This document shows positions 41,969 through 45,711 of a stretch of DNA of 45,711 bases, in pieces. The translations under genes and the position numbers were made by a program. The stretch is from Streptomyces sp. yr375 (GTDB taxonomy: Bacteria > Actinomycetota > Actinomycetes > Streptomycetales > Streptomycetaceae): NCBI RefSeq assembly GCF_900110755.1, contig NZ_FOFF01000063.1, forward strand, positions 1 to 45,711, written 5' to 3'. The notes beneath the pieces are model-generated. The model had not been told where the DNA came from and did not search any database. It was given only the letters and a program-made list of their open reading frames with translations. How positions within the stretch are numbered: the stretch's first letter is position 1; every line of letters starts with the position of its first letter.

Positions 41969-43189
41969 ATGCTGTTCAACATCGTCTACGGCGTACTCTC
42001 GGTGATTACCTGGTCCGCCTTCTTCTTCAAGCTCAAGGACCTCGCCCGGGACTGGCGCAACAGAGAGCTCCAGCTGCTGTGTCTGGCCATCGCCGCGTTC
42101 GCCGCCCCATTCGGATTCGCCTCGCCGGCGGTGTACGTACGCGTCGATGCCCTGCTCGGTTTCCCCAACCTCGCCACGCTGATCATCTACATCTCTGTGG
42201 CCATCTGCACCAGCTCGTTTCTCGCGCTCCTCGTCAACTGGTCGTCCGCCGAATCCCGGACACGGCTGCGCCACCGGCTGCTCGTCGGGTACGCGGTGGC
42301 CACGATCGTTGCCATGGCTGTCCTGTTCTTCCTGGGCACCGTCGACGATGCCGAGCACCCGATCGACTTCGACGTGTACTACGCGGAGACCCCGTACATC
42401 TCCCAGTTCCTGATTGTCTATCAGCTCCTTTTCACGGTCAGCATGATCGGTCTCATCCGCTTGTGCTGGCAGTACTCCAAGGTCGTGGGGAAGCCATGGC
42501 TGCGCCGTGGGCTGCGTGTCGTCACCGTCGGCGCTGTCTTCGGCTTGGGCTACTCCCTGCCCAAGGGCATCTCCCACATATGGGATCTGGTCGGCACCTC
42601 GCCCCTTGACGTCGTCAACACCGCCGTCGCCCCCATGTCCGCCAGCCTCGCCGCCTCGCTGTTCGCCATCGGATTCACCATGCCGGCTTGGGGGGTTGGG
42701 CTCAGCAGAACCAGGGCATGGGTTTCCGGCTACCGAACCTTCCGTCGCCGCTCCCCCCTATGGGAGGCCGTGACCCGGGAGTTTCCGGGAATCGTGCTCG
42801 AACCACCGCCGGCCTCACAGAAAGGGCTCGCCAAGGAGCTTGATTTCTTCCTCGGCAGGCAAGCGATCGAGATACTCGACGGCACGATGAGGCTGCGGCC
42901 CTACTACGATCCCACGATCACCGACATCGTCCAGGACCTGGCGTCGGCGCGGGGACACACACAAGACGCGATCGAGGCGGTCAGCGAGGCCACGCAGATC
43001 GCGGTCGCCCTGCGGGCCCGCGCATCCGGACAGGAGGCTCCGGCCGATGGGAACGAGGAGCCGCACGGCCCGGACGGCCGTTTCGAAGACGAGGAGGCCT
43101 GGCTCACCGAGGTGGCAACGGCCTTTCATGCTTCACCCATTGTCCCCGCCGTTCTGGAACGCCTCAAGCGGAAAGCAATCGACGCATGA
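41969..43189 (+). CDS. Seven-helix membrane protein, MAB_1171c/DUF6545-like
   Basis: This 406-aa protein starts at ATG 41969, 4 bp after the peptidase stop. Residues 1-260 contain seven hydrophobic segments, among them VYGVLSVITWSAFFF, LQLLCLAIAAFAAPFGF, TLIIYISVAICTSSFLALLV, YAVATIVAMAVLFFLG, FLIVYQLLFTVSMIGLI and SASLAASLFAIGFTM. A cytosolic C-terminal domain of ~150 residues follows (PLWEAVTREFPGIVLEPPP, QAIEILDGTMRLRPYYDP). This matches the family annotated as a putative transporter MAB_1171c with a DUF6545 domain; no transport has been shown to my knowledge, and the topology also suits a receptor. It overlaps the P450 start by four bases. Confidence 0.85.
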   Translation: MLFNIVYGVLSVITWSAFFFKLKDLARDWRNRELQLLCLAIAAFAAPFGFASPAVYVRVDALLGFPNLATLIIYISVAICTSSFLALLVNWSSAESRTRLRHRLLVGYAVATIVAMAVLFFLGTVDDAEHPIDFDVYYAETPYISQFLIVYQLLFTVSMIGLIRLCWQYSKVVGKPWLRRGLRVVTVGAVFGLGYSLPKGISHIWDLVGTSPLDVVNTAVAPMSASLAASLFAIGFTMPAWGVGLSRTRAWVSGYRTFRRRSPLWEAVTREFPGIVLEPPPASQKGLAKELDFFLGRQAIEILDGTMRLRPYYDPTITDIVQDLASARGHTQDAIEAVSEATQIAVALRARASGQEAPADGNEEPHGPDGRFEDEEAWLTEVATAFHASPIVPAVLERLKRKAIDA

Positions 43190-44391
43190 GCAACGAGGGC
43201 GACATCGCCTCCGCCGCGCCCTCCCTGTTCGACAGCACCCTTGTCGCAGACCCGCACACCGGCTATGCGAGGCTGCGCGCTGCTGCGCCCGTCCACCGCA
43301 CCTCAACCCCCAGTGGTGAGCCAGTGTGGCTGGTCACCCGTTACCCGGATGTCCGGGCGGCCCTCACCGACCCCCGACTGTCACTGAACAAGGCCAACGC
43401 GCAAACGAGTGGAGCGTACAAGCCCTCCATGCCGCCCGAACTCGACGCGCATCTGCTCAACTTGGATGCGCCCGACCACACACGCTTACGCCGCCTCGTC
43501 TCCAAAGCCTTCACACCCCGCCGAACGGAAATCCTTCGTGGGAAAATACAGGCCACGACGGACGACCTCCTCGAAGCTGTGGCCGGGGCTTCATCCTCCG
43601 ACCTCGTGCAAGCGTTGGCGAACCCGCTGCCGATGGACGTCATCTGCGAATTGCTCGGGATCCACGCCGAAGCCCGCCGAGACTTCCGGGCATGGACCGA
43701 CACGCTGCTCTCACCCGAACCCGGTGCAGCCGAGGATTCACGAGCAGCAATGCGGAGGATGCATCGCTTCCTCCTCGGTGTCATCGCCGACAAGCGCAGT
43801 CACCCGACGGACGACCTGCTGACCGCGATGATCCAGGCCCGGTACGAAAGTGACAGCCTCACCGAGTCCGAACTCGTATCGATGGCCTTCCTCATCCTCT
43901 TCGCCGGCTACGACAACGCCGTCCACCTCATCGGCAACGCGATCCTCGGACTACTGCTTCACCCGGACCAGATCAGCGCCGTCCGCGACGGCAGGACCTC
44001 CGTCCACGCGCTCGTCGAGGAGACTCTGCGATGGAATTCCCCCTTCCCGCTGGGCGTACGACGATTCGCTCTTGAAGATCTCGACATCGGGGGAGTCGAC
44101 ATACCAGCGGGAAGCCGCGTCTGGGTTTCAATCGCCTCGGCGAACCGCGACGAGCGAGAGTTCCCGTCCCCTCGCCGATTCGACCCGGCCCGTAGACCTG
44201 CACATCTGGCCTTCGGGCACGGGATCCACTATTGCCTCGGGGCGCCGCTTGCACGCCTTGAAGCCGAGATCGCTATCACCAGCCTGATTCACCGCTTCCC
44301 GGGCCTGAAACTGGCTGTTCCAGCCGACCAATTGAACTGGTGGCCATCGTTCCATAAGCGCGGTTTACAGAGATTGCCTGTCGTTTGGTAG
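43186..44391 (+). CDS. Cytochrome P450 of the XRE/ImmA/7TM locus
   Basis: This 401-aa soluble P450 (CYP107-like in overall pattern) has K-helix EETLR and heme loop FGHGIHYCLGAPLARLE. The I-helix reads ILFAGYDNAVHLIG: Asn replaces the conserved Thr, which can reduce ordinary hydroxylation chemistry. There are two TTA codons (43486-43488 and 44365-44367), so full synthesis should need the bldA tRNA. The ATGA overlap with the membrane protein shows it belongs to the same operon. It differs clearly from the three NRPS-linked P450s, and its substrate is unknown. Confidence 0.93.
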   Translation: MSNEGDIASAAPSLFDSTLVADPHTGYARLRAAAPVHRTSTPSGEPVWLVTRYPDVRAALTDPRLSLNKANAQTSGAYKPSMPPELDAHLLNLDAPDHTRLRRLVSKAFTPRRTEILRGKIQATTDDLLEAVAGASSSDLVQALANPLPMDVICELLGIHAEARRDFRAWTDTLLSPEPGAAEDSRAAMRRMHRFLLGVIADKRSHPTDDLLTAMIQARYESDSLTESELVSMAFLILFAGYDNAVHLIGNAILGLLLHPDQISAVRDGRTSVHALVEETLRWNSPFPLGVRRFALEDLDIGGVDIPAGSRVWVSIASANRDEREFPSPRRFDPARRPAHLAFGHGIHYCLGAPLARLEAEIAITSLIHRFPGLKLAVPADQLNWWPSFHKRGLQRLPVVW

Positions 44392-44461
44392 CTCGCCCTT
44401 CTCGTGTACTAAACCACTGCCAATGGAGTCCGGTTGGCGCAACAACTAGAGTACGAGGCTG

Positions 44462-44659
44462 ATGCGGCGGCAATTAGTGCCACAGAAATACTTCGAGGCG
44501 CACGGCGGTGCGCAGCAGTGGGGTAAGTACGGCCCTCCGCGGCTCAACACTCCGGCCCGAGAGGGAACGATCGACGTTCATTTCTACAAGAATGAAGTGA
44601 CCGAAGAAATCTACTACTACGACTACAAGATCAAGCTGGGTGGAGGGGCGAGAAAGTGA
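44462..44659 (+). CDS. Small ORF, possible polymorphic-toxin tip remnant
   Basis: This 65-codon frame contains KYFEAHGGAQQWGKYGPPRL and ends YYYDYKIKLGGGARK. It has no clear ribosome binding site, and an in-frame stop lies only 12 bp upstream. Base composition is lower in GC than its neighbours. Its GTGA overlap with the next gene, and a C-terminal-looking end, suggest the last part of a secreted toxin whose front was lost. It may also be a genuine small protein; I recognise no family. Confidence 0.45.
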   Translation: MRRQLVPQKYFEAHGGAQQWGKYGPPRLNTPAREGTIDVHFYKNEVTEEIYYYDYKIKLGGGARK

Positions 44660-45057
44660 GAGTCCGCTATTTGGGCTCTCCGGATTCACCGCCCAATCCC
44701 GTTGACGGCAGGTACCACCTCACCCCCGGCCAGGAGTACGTCGTGCTCGAACTGCATGTGAGTAGCGACGGTTCTTCCTCGCTGCGAATCGAGGACTCGC
44801 CGGGTGAACTCGCTGGCCTGTACAGTGGGAAGTACTTCGATCAAGTGTCGGACGTTATCCCTTCCCAGTGGAGTGTGGAGATCAACCGGCGAGGTGGTTT
44901 GAGCCTCGGGCCGAGGGAATGGATTTCAGGCGACTACTGGGAGCGCATGATGGAACGTGACCCAGAAGCGGAGTCCAGTTTCGAAGTAATTCGAGACGCG
45001 ATTCTGGCAGAGGATCCCGGCCAGGGCTTCGGCGTAGTCGGGCCTCGTCTTTTTTGA
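44656..45057 (+). CDS. Hypothetical protein, possible immunity partner
   Basis: This 133-aa protein starts at GTG 44656, overlapping the previous stop by four bases. It is acidic with alternating strands and helices (RYHLTPGQEYVVLELHVSS, SQWSVEINRRGG, YWERMMERDPEAESSFEVI) and has no signal or membrane segment. Small acidic proteins coupled to a toxin tip are usually immunity proteins, but I cannot name the family. Its stop directly abuts the transposase stop at 45058, so the insertion sequence may have altered its C-terminus. Confidence 0.6.
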   Translation: MRVRYLGSPDSPPNPVDGRYHLTPGQEYVVLELHVSSDGSSSLRIEDSPGELAGLYSGKYFDQVSDVIPSQWSVEINRRGGLSLGPREWISGDYWERMMERDPEAESSFEVIRDAILAEDPGQGFGVVGPRLF

Positions 45058-45711
45058 TCACGTGAGGCCGAGAAGGGTGAGGGCGCGAGTTTGGTCCCGG
45101 GCTGTCCGGCGGAGGCTGGCGGCGATGTTGCGGACGCCGGCGAGGCGGAGGGCTCCGATCGCGAGGTTTCTGCAGGTCGCCATCGCCCGGGGTGCGTTCC
45201 CGGTCCGCAGCTGGGAGGCGTCCTCGGTGAAGGTGACGTCTCTGACGTGGTGCAGGGCCTCGACCGTCCAGTGCCCGCGGACCAGTTGGGCCAGCCGGGC
45301 GGGTGGGGCCTGCTCCGCGGCGAGGCTGGTGACCGCGTAGACGGTCTTGAGGCTGATCTTCCCAGTCGTGCGATGGACACGGCGCCGGACGATCTGGACA
45401 GCCTGACGGGCGCCGGGGAAGAGCAGGCTGTTGACCGTGCAGACCTTCAGCCTGCGGATCTCGGAGCGTCCGTGACCAGTCGTGCGTGTCCGGTCCTGGA
45501 GCGGTATCTGCTTCCAGGGAAGGACCTTCAACTGCTGGCGGAGCCTGTTCGTGTTGCGCTTGACGATCACGATGTAGTGGGCGTCCCGCCCACGCAGATA
45601 GGTGGCGTGGTCGTACTGGGTGTGCATGGCATCGCTGGTCACGACGATGCCGGACAGGTCGGGCAGCGTGTCCAGGAGGGGCTGGAAACGCGTGATCTCG
45701 TTGGTCTTCTC
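45058..45711 (-). mobile_element. ISAs1-type transposase, C-terminal part, cut by window end
   Basis: The minus-strand frame is open to the window edge, so the start lies beyond 45711; 217 codons plus the stop are visible. It shows the ISAs1/DDE pattern: TNEITRFQPLLDTLPDLSG, then VVTSDAMHTQ with the catalytic Asp, HYIVIVKRNT, and RGHWTVEALHHVRDVTFTED with the late Glu region. The stop abuts the convergent gene at 45057, so the terminal repeat must lie in or beyond that gene's end. I could not identify the inverted repeat from one end alone. Confidence 0.9.

Noticed and set aside
1..45711. CRISPR arrays or rRNA genes
   Set aside because: No regularly spaced short repeats and no rRNA-like conserved stretches were seen; the only clear long repeats are the two att-like modules and the immunity paralogs.

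Overview
The window is very GC-rich actinobacterial DNA, almost certainly from a Streptomyces. The evidence is the codon bias, the dense biosynthetic genes, ATGA/GTGA overlaps and rare TTA (bldA-type) codons placed in regulatory or biosynthetic genes. It reads as a patchwork of accessory modules with hardly any housekeeping genes.

Region 1 (1-14.7 kb, + strand) is the right end of a nonribosomal peptide cluster. It holds the last part of an NRPS (epimerization tail, then C-A-T-TE), an ornithine/lysine N-hydroxylase, an MbtH protein, three related cytochromes P450 with an unusual I-helix, and a methyltransferase. A four-gene cassette is embedded in it: a ribbon-helix-helix regulator with a clear operator, a DUF4097 protein, and a DrrAB-like ABC exporter. 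The N-hydroxylase and three P450s fit a himastatin/kutzneride-like peptide, possibly containing piperazate, but the product is not proven.

Region 2 (14.9-24.3 kb) is an 8.8 kb segment bounded by two diverged ~585 bp direct repeats. Each repeat carries the same 53 bp core containing the 3' half of a tRNA-Thr(CGT), a tRNA-type terminator, a degenerate second core and paired GTGGACA sites, all at the same spacing. They look like attachment sites left by tandemly inserted elements; no integrase is visible. Between them lies a minus-strand polymorphic toxin operon: an SseB-like protein, an ESX-like protein, a 1588-aa RHS toxin with a ~140-aa tip, and a putative immunity protein. Two decayed copies of the immunity gene follow.

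Region 3 (24.7-39.7 kb, mainly minus strand) holds two RiPP systems head to tail. The lasso peptide operon (38.9 to 34.2 kb) has a 39-aa precursor, cyclase, RRE, B2 protease, ABC exporter and a LuxR-type regulator, and follows a GntR regulator with a TTA second codon. The class I lanthipeptide operon (34.0 to 25.2 kb) has an FxLD-type precursor with a nisin/epidermin-like N-terminal core, LanC, full-length LanB, an ABC exporter, an LLM-family oxidoreductase (candidate dehydro-residue reductase) and an erythromycin-esterase-family hydrolase.

Region 4 (39.7-45.7 kb, + strand) is a compact four-gene locus: an XRE-type regulator with two GTCTA-N6-TAGAC operators, an ImmA/IrrE-type metallopeptidase, a seven-helix membrane protein (MAB_1171c-like) and a P450. 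It looks like a sensing or derepression module. After it come two small genes resembling a toxin remnant plus partner, and an ISAs1-type transposase cut by the window end.
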